DNA of 64,000 bases. It comes from Saccharopolyspora hordei (GTDB lineage: Bacteria > Actinomycetota > Actinomycetes > Mycobacteriales > Pseudonocardiaceae). The stretch is taken from the NCBI RefSeq assembly GCF_013410345.1, contig NZ_JACCFJ010000001.1, forward strand, positions 5,007,001-5,071,000, in the 5' to 3' direction. Of this stretch, positions 1-10,986 are shown one piece after another; within the stretch, counting starts at the first letter, position 1, and each line of letters opens with the position of its first letter. The notes below the pieces were generated by a model, which made no database searches, had not been told where the DNA came from, and saw only the letters and a program-made list of their open reading frames with translations. The translations under genes and the position numbers were made by a program.

Positions 1-50
1 AGCACCGCCGCGACGGCGGTCAACGTGCCGAGAACGCGCACCCACCACAT
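1..50 (-). CDS. 5' end of an unidentified membrane or exported protein (runs off the window)
   Basis: Only the first 16 codons are visible. An ATG at 50-48 on the minus strand is preceded by a strong ribosome binding site (GGGGGAGGAG, about 2 bases before the ATG). The visible peptide, MWWVRVLGTLTAVAAV, is hydrophobic with one early arginine, as expected for a signal peptide or first membrane helix. The rest lies beyond the left edge, so no function can be assigned. The start itself is well supported by the ribosome binding site. Confidence 0.6.
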   Translation of the reverse strand, partial: MWWVRVLGTLTAVAAV

Positions 51-600
51 CGCTCCTCCCCCAGCGGAGCAGCCCCCGCTGCCGGTAGCTTTCCCCCGCC
101 GCACGGGCCGCGACAAGGGGCCGACTGGCGCAGTCCGGCGGGGCGGAAGCCGGAACCGGCACTGGTGCCGCCGCGCGGGAGCGGTCGGGATCGATCACGT
201 CCGCCGTGCTGCGTCTCCCCGAGGTCCACATCACTCCACTGTGGACTCGGCGTGCTCCCGGAAGGCGCGGAGTCACGAAGGGGATGGCCGGTGCCCGTCC
301 TGCGGGGCGAGAGCCTCACCGCCGCCTGACCTCAGACGACCCGCGCCCGCGCCGCCAGGAGTTCCGCGCGCTGAGCGTCTCGGACCGGGACACGGGGCGC
401 CTGCGGCGGGCCTCGGTGTCCGCGCCACCGACCTCGCACGCGGACGACCCGGCACCCCGGCACCGTCCGCTGCGGATCACAGCACCGGGGTCCGTGCGCA
501 CTCGGAGGTGCGGATCCCGTTGCGCCGCAACATTCCTCAACCGCTCCGTGACCGCGTGAACACCCGCCGCACCCGCCGGGGGAACGCGCTATGACCTGCC
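51..600. other. intergenic stretch without a convincing gene
   Basis: About 550 bases between the minus-strand gene at the left edge and the hmp promoter. Open frames exist on both strands because of the high GC content, but they are rich in Arg, Pro and Gly, have no ribosome binding sites, and resemble no family I know. The right-hand half could contain eroded coding sequence. I see no clear inverted repeats or promoters before about 610. Confidence 0.5.
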
Positions 601-610
601 CTACAACAAA

Positions 611-639
611 TTGGAATCGAGGATGCAACTTTTTACGAT
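611..639 (+). promoter_or_regulatory. predicted promoter of hmp
   Basis: TTGGAA (611-616) and TACGAT (634-639) are separated by exactly 17 bases in an unusually AT-rich patch (CTACAACAAATTGG onward). This is a good match to a housekeeping -35/-10 pair. It leaves a leader of roughly 210 nt before the hmp start at 855. The spacer contains GAGGATGCAACTTT, which loosely resembles an NsrR half-site (GATGCATTT type), but the match is too weak to call. Confidence 0.5.
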
Positions 640-854
640 CGGGGTGCGAGACGGGCGAGAGGGCAGACTCGGCGCTGAGCATCGCGATGTGACCGGCCCG
701 CAACGCCTTCGCCATCGCACGGGACCCGACCGTCATCGACGGACTGGTGGGCGGCCCCCTGCAACGCCGCGCCACCAGCTGAACTCCGGCTGCCACCTGC
801 ATCGCTGCGGCACGCCGGAGAACTGGACGAGAACAGCAGAACAGGAGGTCGGCG

Positions 855-2048
855 ATGTTGTCCCCGAAGTCGACCGAAACGGTCCGCGCCACCCTGCCTG
901 CCGTGAGCGCCACCATCGGTGAGATCGCCGGGGTGTTCTACGACAGGATGTTCACCGCTCACCCCGAGCTGCTGCGCGACCTGTTCAACCGCGGCAACCA
1001 GGCCAACGGGGAGCAGCGGCAGGCACTGGCCGGATCCATCGTCGCGTTCGCCAGGTCACTGGTGGAGCACCCCGCGTTCCCACCGGAGACGATGCTCAAC
1101 CGGATCGCGCACAAGCACGCCTCGCTCGGTGTGACCAAGGACCAGTACGAGATCGTCCACACCCACTTGTTCGCCGCGATCGCCGAGGTGCTGGGCGATG
1201 CGGCCACCGAGGAGGTCGTCGCGGCCTGGGACGAGGTCTACTGGCTGATGGCCGACGCGCTGACCACCATCGAGACCCGTCTCTACGCCGAGGCCAACGC
1301 TCCGGACGGCGATGCCTGGCGCGACCACCGCGTCGTGGGCCGCTACCCGGAAGCGACGGACACCATCACGCTGCTGCTCGAACCAGCCGACGGCGCGCCA
1401 CTGCCGTCGTTCCGGCCCGGCCAGTACGTGTCGGTCCAGGTCGAGCTGCCCGACGGCGCCCACCAGATCCGCCAGTACAGCATCTCCGGCACCTCGGCCA
1501 ACGCCCTCGCGATCACCGTCAAGCGGATCGACGGTGAGGTGTCCAGCCACCTGCACGAGCACTGCACCGAAGGAGACGTCCTGCGGGGCAGCGCTCCCTT
1601 CGGCGATGTCGTCCTCGACGAGGGCACGAACCCGGTGCTGCTGGTCTCGGCCGGCATCGGCTGCACGCCGATGATCAGCATGCTCCGCCACCTGGCGACC
1701 ACGGCCTCGCCGCGCCAGGTCATCGCCGTGCACGCCGACCGCAGCGAGCACACCCACGCCTTCCGGGCTGACCTGGACCAGCTCGCTGCGAAGCTGCCCG
1801 ACGCCACCGTGCACGTCTGGTACGAGGAGCCGCAGGAGCCCTGGCCCGCCGAGCGGACGGGCCTGGTCGACCTCTCGGCGCTGGACATCCCGGAGGACGC
1901 CACTGCCTACGTGTGCGGACCCTTGCCCTTCATGCGCGCCGTCCGCGCACAGCTGCTGGAGCTGGGTGTCCCCGCTTCGGACATCCACTACGAGGTCTTC
2001 GGCCCCGACCTCTGGCTGGCTCAGGAACCGACGTCCGTTCCGGCCTGA
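855..2048 (+). CDS. hmp: flavohaemoglobin (nitric oxide dioxygenase)
   Basis: 397 aa, the usual length for Hmp. It oxidises NO to nitrate with O2 and NAD(P)H in the cytoplasm. The N-terminal globin domain (about 1-135) has the proximal histidine in IAHKHASLGV (His88). A ferredoxin-reductase-like FAD domain follows with RQYSIS (about residue 206), then an NAD domain with GIGCTPMISML (about 266) and a C-terminal YVCGPLPFM and EVFGP. The ATG at 855 has AGGAGG at 843-848. It stands alone and is followed by a strong terminator. It lies beside nitrite reductase and a DevRS pair, which suits removal of NO made by nitrite reduction. Confident assignment. Confidence 0.95.
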   Translation: MLSPKSTETVRATLPAVSATIGEIAGVFYDRMFTAHPELLRDLFNRGNQANGEQRQALAGSIVAFARSLVEHPAFPPETMLNRIAHKHASLGVTKDQYEIVHTHLFAAIAEVLGDAATEEVVAAWDEVYWLMADALTTIETRLYAEANAPDGDAWRDHRVVGRYPEATDTITLLLEPADGAPLPSFRPGQYVSVQVELPDGAHQIRQYSISGTSANALAITVKRIDGEVSSHLHEHCTEGDVLRGSAPFGDVVLDEGTNPVLLVSAGIGCTPMISMLRHLATTASPRQVIAVHADRSEHTHAFRADLDQLAAKLPDATVHVWYEEPQEPWPAERTGLVDLSALDIPEDATAYVCGPLPFMRAVRAQLLELGVPASDIHYEVFGPDLWLAQEPTSVPA

Positions 2049-2057
2049 TCCGCTCCC

Positions 2058-2090
2058 GCCCCCGGAGGGCCACGGGGTCCCTCCGGGGGC
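2058..2090 (+). terminator. terminator after hmp
   Basis: A 12-bp perfect stem, GCCCCCGGAGGG (2058-2069) against CCCTCCGGGGGC (2079-2090), with a 9-nt loop, starts 10 nt after the hmp stop and is followed by GGCCGTTTCTC. Confidence 0.75.
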
Positions 2091-2457
2091 GGCCGTTTCT
2101 CGGTGGTCCGACTCGTGGACCGGCACTCGGCCGGCACTTCCTCGTCTCCCCCTCCCGCGGAGCACACCGGGTGTGGGCGGGACTCCCGAGCGCCAGCGCC
2201 GGGAACGAAGTCCTCATCACGGTGCGACCGACTGCGGCGACGGTCCGGCCGGGCAGTCCGAAGGCGTTGCGGGTCGGTGCGGCGAGGGCGGACGGGCCCG
2301 CCACGCCCCGCGGCTCGAGCCGAGGGGCCACCGATGTGACCGGGAGCTCCCCCTCGGGACCGGGGTCACGAGCGGACCGGACGGCGGTTGCCGTCGCGCT
2401 GCCCCAGTGCTGGTCGTCCGCGGCGCCGTGCCCGTGCTCCGGCGGCGCACCCGTCCG
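2091..2457. other. intergenic spacer between convergent hmp and the CopD-like gene
   Basis: About 370 bases with no credible gene. Frames on both strands are Arg/Pro-rich and lack ribosome binding sites. One 14-mer, GGGAACGAAGTCCT at 2201-2214, scores 10/14 against the DosR-box core, but no gene starts near it, so it is probably chance. Confidence 0.5.
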
Positions 2458-2898
2458 TCACGCCTGCACCAAGCACGTGGCCAGGAGCACGACTCCGAGC
2501 GAGCCGACGAGAGCCGCCGTGGAGGCCGCCTTGGCCGCCCTCGGCGCCTTCGCGCGATGCAGGGTGCCGTGCATCGACGCGGCCACCATGACCAGGACGA
2601 ACAGGACGAGCTTCGCCACCAGGACGCGGCCGTACCCCGGCTCCAGCAGCGACTGCCAGGTCACGCCGGCCTGCCACGCCAGCAGCACTCCGGTGGTGCT
2701 CTGGAGCGGGACGAAGACGGTCGTGGTGATCCGGGCGAACCGCCTCCCGACGGCTGTCACCACAGCGGCGCGCTGGTGGAGGGCCAGCGACGTGGGCACC
2801 ACCGGCAGTGCGACGAGGCTGATGGTGATCTGCCCGCCCACCCAGAGCGCCGCACCCAGGACGTGCAGGAAGCGGACGACGACCCAGACGTCGATCAC
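2458..2898 (-). CDS. CopD-like four-helix membrane protein coupled to nitrite reductase
   Basis: 146 aa, mostly hydrophobic, with about four membrane helices. The first has FLHVLGAALWVGGQI and the last VGSLGVVLLATCLVQA. The HVLGAALWVGG motif is typical of the CopD/DUF2269-like membrane family associated with copper handling or haem-copper biogenesis. Its GTG start (2898-2896) overlaps the nitrite reductase TGA (2897-2895) in a GTGA junction, so the two are translationally coupled. A role in copper supply to, or electron transfer for, the upstream copper enzyme is an inference from this coupling. Confidence 0.7.
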   Translation of the reverse strand: MIDVWVVVRFLHVLGAALWVGGQITISLVALPVVPTSLALHQRAAVVTAVGRRFARITTTVFVPLQSTTGVLLAWQAGVTWQSLLEPGYGRVLVAKLVLFVLVMVAASMHGTLHRAKAPRAAKAASTAALVGSLGVVLLATCLVQA

Positions 2899-5402
2899 GG
2901 CCGCACTCCCACGTAACCGTGCGCGCCGTTCTCGGCGTGGCGGAGGTCGTGATCGACGAACGGGTAGCGACCTGGTTCGGGGAAGGTCAGTTCGACGAAA
3001 CCGCCTTGCGCTGGTGCGAGGTCCAACGCCTGCGAACCGCCGCTCGCGCCGGGACGCAGCAGCCATGCGCCTTCCGCGTAGACGGTGTCGAACTGACCAC
3101 CGACGACGTGGAAGCTCACCGGGTCCGACGGACCCGCGTTGATGACCCAGAACCGAACGCGTCGGCCGACCTCGGCGGTCAGCGGCGCGTGGTCGTACTG
3201 CCACGGCATCCCGTTGAAGGACCACCCGTCCGGACTGCCTCGCCGGATCTTGTCCAGCAGTTCGTCGTCGTCCGGCGCACCGTCGAAGTGCTGCCCGCTG
3301 ACGAGCACGTACTCGCGGTCCACCGGCGCCAGGTCGGGAGGGTCGATGATGACGGCCCCGTACATCCCGTTGGCCAGGTGCAGCGACATCGGCGCGGTGG
3401 AGCAGTGGTAGAGCCACGCCCCGGAGCGTTCGGCGGTGAAGGCGTACACCAGCCGCTCACCGGGCTCGATCGTGCGCATCGGGCCGTCCGGCGCGAGCGA
3501 ACCGGCGTGGAAGTCGATGCTGTGCCCCGTGGTCGCGTCGTTGACCAGGGTGATCTCGAACCGGTCCCCGACCTTCCCGCGCAGCGTGGGCCCGGGCACC
3601 GTGCCTCCGAAGGTCCACCGTCGCTCCCGTTCGCCCGGCGCGACTTCCAGCAGCTGCTCGGTGACGTGCAGTTCGACCCGGTGCACGGTCGTCGCGTCTG
3701 CCGGAGGCAGTGTCGCGTCCCTCGGTCGCCAGTCAGCGCTCGGCACAGGAGCGCGCTCGACGTCGTGCACAGCGGGCTCGCCGCTGCCAGCGGTGCGGAC
3801 TTCCATGGTCATGCCTGCGGCGCGGTGCCCGGCGACCGTGCACCACCCCGCCAGGGGCTCGCGGACCACCCCGACGTCGAGCAGTTGCGTTTCGCCGGTC
3901 GCCAGCCGCTCGGTCGCCGCCTCGTCGGCCAACCGCAGGTCGTGTGCCATGGCGTCCCGGTTCGTCACCCGGAGCACGAGGTGGGTGCCCTCCGCGACGG
4001 TGACCACGGCGGGCTCGATCCGCATGTTGGCCAACGTGACGTCCACGGTCTGAGCCGGGCCGGCCGCCTCGGGCTGCTCGCCCCCGCTCACCGCGAAGAA
4101 CACCGCCACCAGCGTCACCGCGAGTCCCGCTGCGATCCCGGGCACAGCGCCCGTTCCCCGACCGGCGGTTGGCGACGCGCCGCGGTAGGCGACCGGAGCC
4201 GCGACCGACAGCGCCACCAGGACGAACGAGCCGACACTGACGATCTCCAGTCCCCACGCGGCTACCGAGACCGGCCTGGGCAGGTCGAACGCGAGCAAGG
4301 GGATCGCCGCGTTGGTGGCGACGAGCCGCAACGGCCATCCGCGTTGCAGCACCGCAGCGATGCGGCGGCTCTCGACCGGACCACGACCGAGGGCCACCGG
4401 GAGCAGCTGGGTCAGCGCGCCCACCAGGACCTGGGCCGCGAAACCGACCGCCAACAACGGCAACAGCCGGTCGATCACGAGCGACAGGCTGTCCGGCGAG
4501 CGCAGCAGCCACCCGGTTTCCACCACCAGCGCGACGAGCAGCCACACCACGGCGCAGACCAGGAACCACGGTGCCGGTCGACGGACGGCTCGGCGGAGCC
4601 CACCCGTGCGCAGTGGAACCAGCAGCGCGACGACACCGGCCCCGTAGCAGAGCAGTCCGGTGATCACCAACCACGTGGTGGCCAGGAGGGCACCCACGCT
4701 CACCACGACCAGTGCCGTGACGAGCAGCCACCAGGTGCGGCGCGCCCAGACCTCCACGTCCTGTCGCACTCGCACGCCCAGCGCAGTCGGCAGCAGCACG
4801 AGCAACGTCCCGAGCACCGACAGGCCGACCCAGCCGAGCAGGTTCAGGTGCACGTGCGCCGCCCACAACCGCGGGTACCACCCCATGCCACCCGCGGTCA
4901 TGCTCCCGCCGAGCGTCCCCCCGGCGGCCAGCGACATCGACGCGGCGACGTAGTAGGCGGTGAGGTGCCCGAACCGCGTGGCCAGGGCCCGGCGCCTGAG
5001 CCGTCGCACGTGGACGCCGTGGATGATCGCGACGAGGGACACCCCGCCGGCTCCGGTCCCGGAGACCCAGTGCCAGTCAGCGACGACTCCCACGAGCACC
5101 AGCACGACGGAGAGGTTGAGCACGGACAGCCCGACCTTCACCCGGCGCTCCGGTGGGTCGGGTGCGCGGCACCACGTCGTCACGAAGTGCTCCGACCAGA
5201 TCACGACGGCGTTCGTGACGGCACCGAGCAGCAGCACGTGCAACGCCAGCCACCACGGCACACCCAGCTCGTCGTGCAGGAGGACCAACAGCGCCGCGAT
5301 GCCGAGCCATCCCAGCACGAACACGTTCCCCCAGACCAGCAGCGGGCCGCGGAACCGCTTCCCGGACCGGTTCAACTCCTCCACGCCGATCACTCGGCTC
5401 AT
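2895..5402 (-). CDS. nirK: membrane-fused copper nitrite reductase (NirK/AniA type)
   Basis: 835 aa, about twice the length of ordinary NirK. Residues 1 to about 430 form 12-13 membrane helices with histidines (HVHLNLLGWVG) recalling NnrS/haem-copper-type proteins. A single cupredoxin-like segment follows (about 450-550), then a two-domain copper nitrite reductase. Predicted copper ligands: type 1 His627, Cys667, His675, Met680 (HCSTAPMSLHLANGM, AniA-like spacing); type 2 His632, His666 and the late DHD histidine. Catalytic Asp630 and the His of FHVVGGQFD are retained. The ATG at 5402 has AGGAGG 6 nt upstream. It should reduce nitrite to NO on the outer membrane face, with its own membrane module perhaps taking electrons from quinol. 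The enzyme assignment is strong; the electron route is inferred. Confidence 0.88.
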   Translation of the reverse strand: MSRVIGVEELNRSGKRFRGPLLVWGNVFVLGWLGIAALLVLLHDELGVPWWLALHVLLLGAVTNAVVIWSEHFVTTWCRAPDPPERRVKVGLSVLNLSVVLVLVGVVADWHWVSGTGAGGVSLVAIIHGVHVRRLRRRALATRFGHLTAYYVAASMSLAAGGTLGGSMTAGGMGWYPRLWAAHVHLNLLGWVGLSVLGTLLVLLPTALGVRVRQDVEVWARRTWWLLVTALVVVSVGALLATTWLVITGLLCYGAGVVALLVPLRTGGLRRAVRRPAPWFLVCAVVWLLVALVVETGWLLRSPDSLSLVIDRLLPLLAVGFAAQVLVGALTQLLPVALGRGPVESRRIAAVLQRGWPLRLVATNAAIPLLAFDLPRPVSVAAWGLEIVSVGSFVLVALSVAAPVAYRGASPTAGRGTGAVPGIAAGLAVTLVAVFFAVSGGEQPEAAGPAQTVDVTLANMRIEPAVVTVAEGTHLVLRVTNRDAMAHDLRLADEAATERLATGETQLLDVGVVREPLAGWCTVAGHRAAGMTMEVRTAGSGEPAVHDVERAPVPSADWRPRDATLPPADATTVHRVELHVTEQLLEVAPGERERRWTFGGTVPGPTLRGKVGDRFEITLVNDATTGHSIDFHAGSLAPDGPMRTIEPGERLVYAFTAERSGAWLYHCSTAPMSLHLANGMYGAVIIDPPDLAPVDREYVLVSGQHFDGAPDDDELLDKIRRGSPDGWSFNGMPWQYDHAPLTAEVGRRVRFWVINAGPSDPVSFHVVGGQFDTVYAEGAWLLRPGASGGSQALDLAPAQGGFVELTFPEPGRYPFVDHDLRHAENGAHGYVGVRP

Positions 5403-5689
5403 GTCCCTCCTCAGTCCTGAGTCCGTTGCGCGGGCTGGTCCGGACACGCTGACCGGTGCGACCCGGGACACGATGGCCCGACGAGGACGCGGTCCACCAG
5501 GACTCGAGGTCCTCATCCGCAGGGACCGAAGCAACCGGAGTCGGTGCCGAACGGGCCTGCCCCCACGAGGGCACACGGCACACCTCGCAGAGGACTTCCG
5601 TCACCGATCACGAGTACTGCGGGCTCTTCAGCGGTGGTGTCGCTGGAGAAAAGACTGGGCTGGACCCGAACACTGGAAGAGGAGAGACC
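5403..5689. promoter_or_regulatory. divergent nirK/ctaD promoter region with a cluster of GGAC/GTCC arms
   Basis: About 290 bases between divergent nirK and ctaD. Between 5485 and 5527 there are GGACGCGGTCC (5485-5495), AGGACTCGAGGTCCT (5499-5513) and GGGACC (5522-5527). These are the half-sites of DosR-type boxes, but the spacing between arms (3 and 5 bases rather than 4) does not fit the canonical box. They could be degenerate DevR sites or another regulator's operator. Confidence 0.35.
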
Positions 5690-7414
5690 GTGACGGCGAC
5701 AGCCCCAACGCCGATCGCCCCCAGCCCAGTTCCGAAGCGCCAGCACCGCAGCGGGAAGAGCAGCCTGCTGCGGCCACTGCGCACGACCGACCACAAGCAG
5801 CTTGGCATCATGTACCTGGTCGCGACCTTCGCCTTCTTCCTGCTGGGCGGGGCCATGGCGATGCTCATGCGCGGTGAGCTGGCGCGACCCGGCTTGCAGT
5901 TCCTGTCCAACGAGCAGTACAACCAGCTGTTCACCATGCACGGCACGGTGATGCTGCTGCTGTACGCGACGCCGAGCGTGTACGGCTTCGCCAACTACGT
6001 GCTGCCCCTCCAGATCGGGGCGCCAGACGTCGCCTTCCCCCGCTTGAACGCCCTCTCGTTCTGGCTGTTCCTCTTCGGCGGCCTGATCACGGTGTCCGGG
6101 TTCGTCACCCCCGGTGGTGCTCCGGACTTCGGCTGGTTCGCCTACGTGCCGTTGTCGGACGCGGTCCACTCGCCGGGTGTCGGTGCCGACCTGTGGATCG
6201 TCGGCGTGGCCGTCGGGGGCCTGGGCACGATCTTGGCGGCAGTCAACATGATCACCACAGTGGTGTGCCTGCGGGCCCCCGGGATGACGATGTGGCGGAT
6301 GCCGATCTTCACCTGGAACATCCTGATCACCAGCATCATGGTGTTGATGGTCTTCCCGGTTCTGACCGCGGCAGGCCTCGGCCTGCTCGCCGACCGGCAC
6401 CTCGGGGCGCACGTCTTCGACCCCGCCAACGGAGGGGTGGTGCTGTGGCAACACCTCTTCTGGTTCTTCGGTCACCCCGAGGTCTACATCCTGGCACTGC
6501 CCTTCTTCGGGATCGTCTCCGAGATCATCCCGGTGTTCTCGCGGAAGCCCCTCTTCGGGTACAAGGGCTTGGTGTGGGCGACCATGGGGATCGCGACGCT
6601 GTCGGTCACGGTGTGGGCGCACCACATGTACGCCACCGGCGCCGTTCTCCTGCCCTTCTTCTCCTTCGCGACGTTCTTGGTCGCAGTGCCGACCGGTGTG
6701 AAGTTCTTCAACTGGATCGGCACCATGTGGAAGGGGAAGCTGACCTTCGAGTCGCCGATGCTGTTCTCGGTGGGCTTCATGGTCACCTTCCTCTTCGGTG
6801 GGCTCAGCGGCGTGCTGCTGGCGGCACCGCCGCTGGACTTCCACGTCTCGGACACCTACTTCGTGGTCGCGCACTTCCACTACGTGCTCTACGGCACGAT
6901 CGTGTTCGCCACCTTCGCCGGGATCTACTTCTGGTTCCCCAAGATCACCGGACGGATGCTGGACGAACGCCTGGCCAAGCTGCACTTCTGGCTGACGTTC
7001 ATCGGCTTCCACGGCACCTTCCTGGTGCAGCACTGGCTGGGCAACGAGGGCATGCCGCGCCGCTATGCCGACTACCTGGCCTCCGACGGCTTCACCACGC
7101 TCAACGAGATCTCCACGGCCAGCGCCTACTTGCTCGGCGCCTCGACGCTGCCGTTCATCTGGAACGTGTTCAAGAGCTACCGGTTCGGGGACGTGGTCAC
7201 TGAGGACGATGCGTGGGGATTCGGCAACTCGCTGGAGTGGGCGACCTCCTGCCCGCCGCCACGGCACAACTTCCTCGAACTGCCTCGGATCCGCTCCGAG
7301 CGCCCGGCCTTCGACCTGCACTACCCGCACATGAGCGAACGGAGTCGACTGGAATCCCACGTCAGCCTGACCGGCAAGGCGCTGCACCGGGGATCCCTCG
7401 AGCGGAGCCGGTGA
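5690..7414 (+). CDS. ctaD: cytochrome c oxidase subunit I (aa3 type), orphan copy
   Basis: 574 aa, the normal length for actinobacterial CtaD. The haem- and copper-binding residues are present: haem a His in FTMHGTVML, CuB/Tyr in [13 protein letters not shown], the CuB pair in VWAHHMY, and haem ligands in HFHYVL. The ordering and sequence closely resemble mycobacterial CtaD. The GTG at 5690 is chosen because GAGGAG lies 5 nt upstream; the frame stays open further upstream without a second good site. No ctaC, ctaE or ctaF is adjacent, so this is likely a second, condition-specific subunit I that joins subunits encoded elsewhere. Its place beside nirK and devRS suggests use at low oxygen or under NO. 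Confidence 0.93.
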   Translation: MTATAPTPIAPSPVPKRQHRSGKSSLLRPLRTTDHKQLGIMYLVATFAFFLLGGAMAMLMRGELARPGLQFLSNEQYNQLFTMHGTVMLLLYATPSVYGFANYVLPLQIGAPDVAFPRLNALSFWLFLFGGLITVSGFVTPGGAPDFGWFAYVPLSDAVHSPGVGADLWIVGVAVGGLGTILAAVNMITTVVCLRAPGMTMWRMPIFTWNILITSIMVLMVFPVLTAAGLGLLADRHLGAHVFDPANGGVVLWQHLFWFFGHPEVYILALPFFGIVSEIIPVFSRKPLFGYKGLVWATMGIATLSVTVWAHHMYATGAVLLPFFSFATFLVAVPTGVKFFNWIGTMWKGKLTFESPMLFSVGFMVTFLFGGLSGVLLAAPPLDFHVSDTYFVVAHFHYVLYGTIVFATFAGIYFWFPKITGRMLDERLAKLHFWLTFIGFHGTFLVQHWLGNEGMPRRYADYLASDGFTTLNEISTASAYLLGASTLPFIWNVFKSYRFGDVVTEDDAWGFGNSLEWATSCPPPRHNFLELPRIRSERPAFDLHYPHMSERSRLESHVSLTGKALHRGSLERSR

Positions 7415-7633
7415 CGGGCGCGGCTCGGCAGACGTGTTCGGCGTCGCCGCGCAGCCGAGCGCTCGTCGGTGGTGGCGCTGGTGGCTGAGCGGGGGTCCTC
7501 CTCGTGGCGGGCCCGCGCTGCTGGAGCGATCACCGGGATCTGCGCGTGCGCGGCAGGAGGGGCGGCCGGTGTTCCCGTGCCCTGCCGAGGGACCGCCGGC
7601 CGCCACGTCGCCGACCGTCGTCGCTTGCCACGA

Positions 7634-7669
7634 GTGACTCTGGTCCGCTCCGAGCATGACCTTGGTCCC
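7634..7669 (+). promoter_or_regulatory. tandem DosR/DevR-box-like sites upstream of devR
   Basis: Two 14-mers, GTGACTCTGGTCCG (7634-7647) and ATGACCTTGGTCCC (7656-7669), each match 10 of 14 positions of the DosR-box core GGGACTWWAGTCCC. Their centres are 22 bp apart, two helical turns, as for the tandem boxes of mycobacterial DosR promoters. The second box ends 2 bases before the likely -35 position of devR. This suggests DevR autoactivation. Confidence 0.6.
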
Positions 7670-7671
7670 AG

Positions 7672-7706
7672 TGAAACCCGGTCGTGCACGCTCCTAGCCT
7701 GGGCCC
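7672..7706 (+). promoter_or_regulatory. predicted leaderless promoter of devR
   Basis: TAGCCT (7695-7700) ends 6 bases before the GTG start at 7707 and there is no ribosome binding site, the usual layout of a leaderless actinobacterial transcript. With a 17-base spacer the -35 would be TGAAAC (7672-7677), a poor hexamer consistent with activator dependence. Confidence 0.5.
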
Positions 7707-10306
<2,600 letters not shown>

Positions 10307-10311
10307 AGATC

Positions 10312-10358
10312 CCCCCGAGGGCCGCTCCCCGGCCGCCCGCTCCGGTCGCTCTCGGGGG
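10312..10358 (+). terminator. inverted repeat after devS
   Basis: CCCCCGAG (10312-10319) pairs with CTCGGGGG (10351-10358). The intervening bases can form a second GC stem (CCGG...CCGG). It lies between convergent devS and the Lrp-family gene and could terminate both. Confidence 0.5.
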
Positions 10359-10373
10359 ACCGGAGCGGCCCGG

Positions 10374-10829
10374 TCACGGTGACGTGCGGCCGCGCTGCCA
10401 GGAGTCCAGGGCGATCAGCGTCTTGGTGCTGGTCACGCGGTGGCTGCGGCGGATCTCGTCGATGGTGCGCTGCAGGTGCGCCATGTCCCGCACCCGCACC
10501 CAGACCAGCGCGTCCGGGTCCCCGGCGATGGTGAACACCGCCTGCGCCTCCGGCATCCGCGTGGTGGTCTGCACGATCTCGTCCACCCCGCTGGTGCCCA
10601 GGAAGCGCAGCTCGATGAACGCCTCCACCGACGCGCCGAGCTTGGCGTGGTCGAGCTGGACGGTGTAGCCCAGGATCACGCCCAGCTCCTGCAACCGGTC
10701 GATCCGCCGCTTGACCGCAGCCGTGGACAGGGTCACCCGCGAGGCGATGTCCGACAGCGTGCGGCGGGCGTCCTCGCGCAGCAGCGCCAGGATCTCGTGG
10801 TCGGTCGCATCGAGCGTCGCTTCGGCCAT
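10374..10829 (-). CDS. Lrp/AsnC-family transcriptional regulator
   Basis: 151 aa, typical for the family. The N-terminal HTH has LDATDHEILALLREDARRTL and VTLSTAAVKRRIDRLQELG; a C-terminal RAM ligand domain follows (about 75-145). The ATG is at 10829. It is divergent from a fused indolepyruvate ferredoxin oxidoreductase, with 157 bases between the starts. Lrp-family proteins commonly control the adjacent divergent amino-acid gene, so it likely responds to an aromatic or branched-chain amino acid and controls the oxidoreductase. The ligand is inferred. Confidence 0.88.
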   Translation of the reverse strand: MAEATLDATDHEILALLREDARRTLSDIASRVTLSTAAVKRRIDRLQELGVILGYTVQLDHAKLGASVEAFIELRFLGTSGVDEIVQTTTRMPEAQAVFTIAGDPDALVWVRVRDMAHLQRTIDEIRRSHRVTSTKTLIALDSWQRGRTSP

Positions 10830-10986
10830 GCGCAGGCATCGTACGCAAAATCCGGCGGCACGGAAGGGCTGGAGCGACCGAAGTTTGCGTGCTCGCGCTC
10901 GTGGCGGGGCCCGGTGTTGCGTGCCGCGCGTCCGGTGGGATGGAGTGGCGGCGATCACGAAGCGCACGGCAACGAAGGAGTTCGAG

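Noticed and set aside
611..639. NsrR operator in the hmp promoter
   Set aside because: Only a loose half-site resemblance (GGATGCAACTTT) inside the spacer, and no nsrR-like gene in the window.
650..780. Possible coding remnant in the hmp leader (RNAFAIARDPTVIDGLVGG in one frame)
   Set aside because: It reads like protein, but an in-frame TGA precedes it, there is no start or ribosome binding site, and I recognise no family. It may be a relic or chance.
2201..2214. DosR-box-like GGGAACGAAGTCCT
   Set aside because: It matches 10/14 of the core but lies between convergent gene ends with no promoter to control.
2919..5420. 833-codon open frame antisense to nirK
   Set aside because: Composition is Arg/Gly/His/Gln-rich, there is no ribosome binding site, and the opposite strand encodes a clear nitrite reductase. 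It is a high-GC shadow.
5513..7657. 714-codon open frame antisense to ctaD
   Set aside because: No domains, repetitive charged composition and antisense to an unmistakable CtaD.
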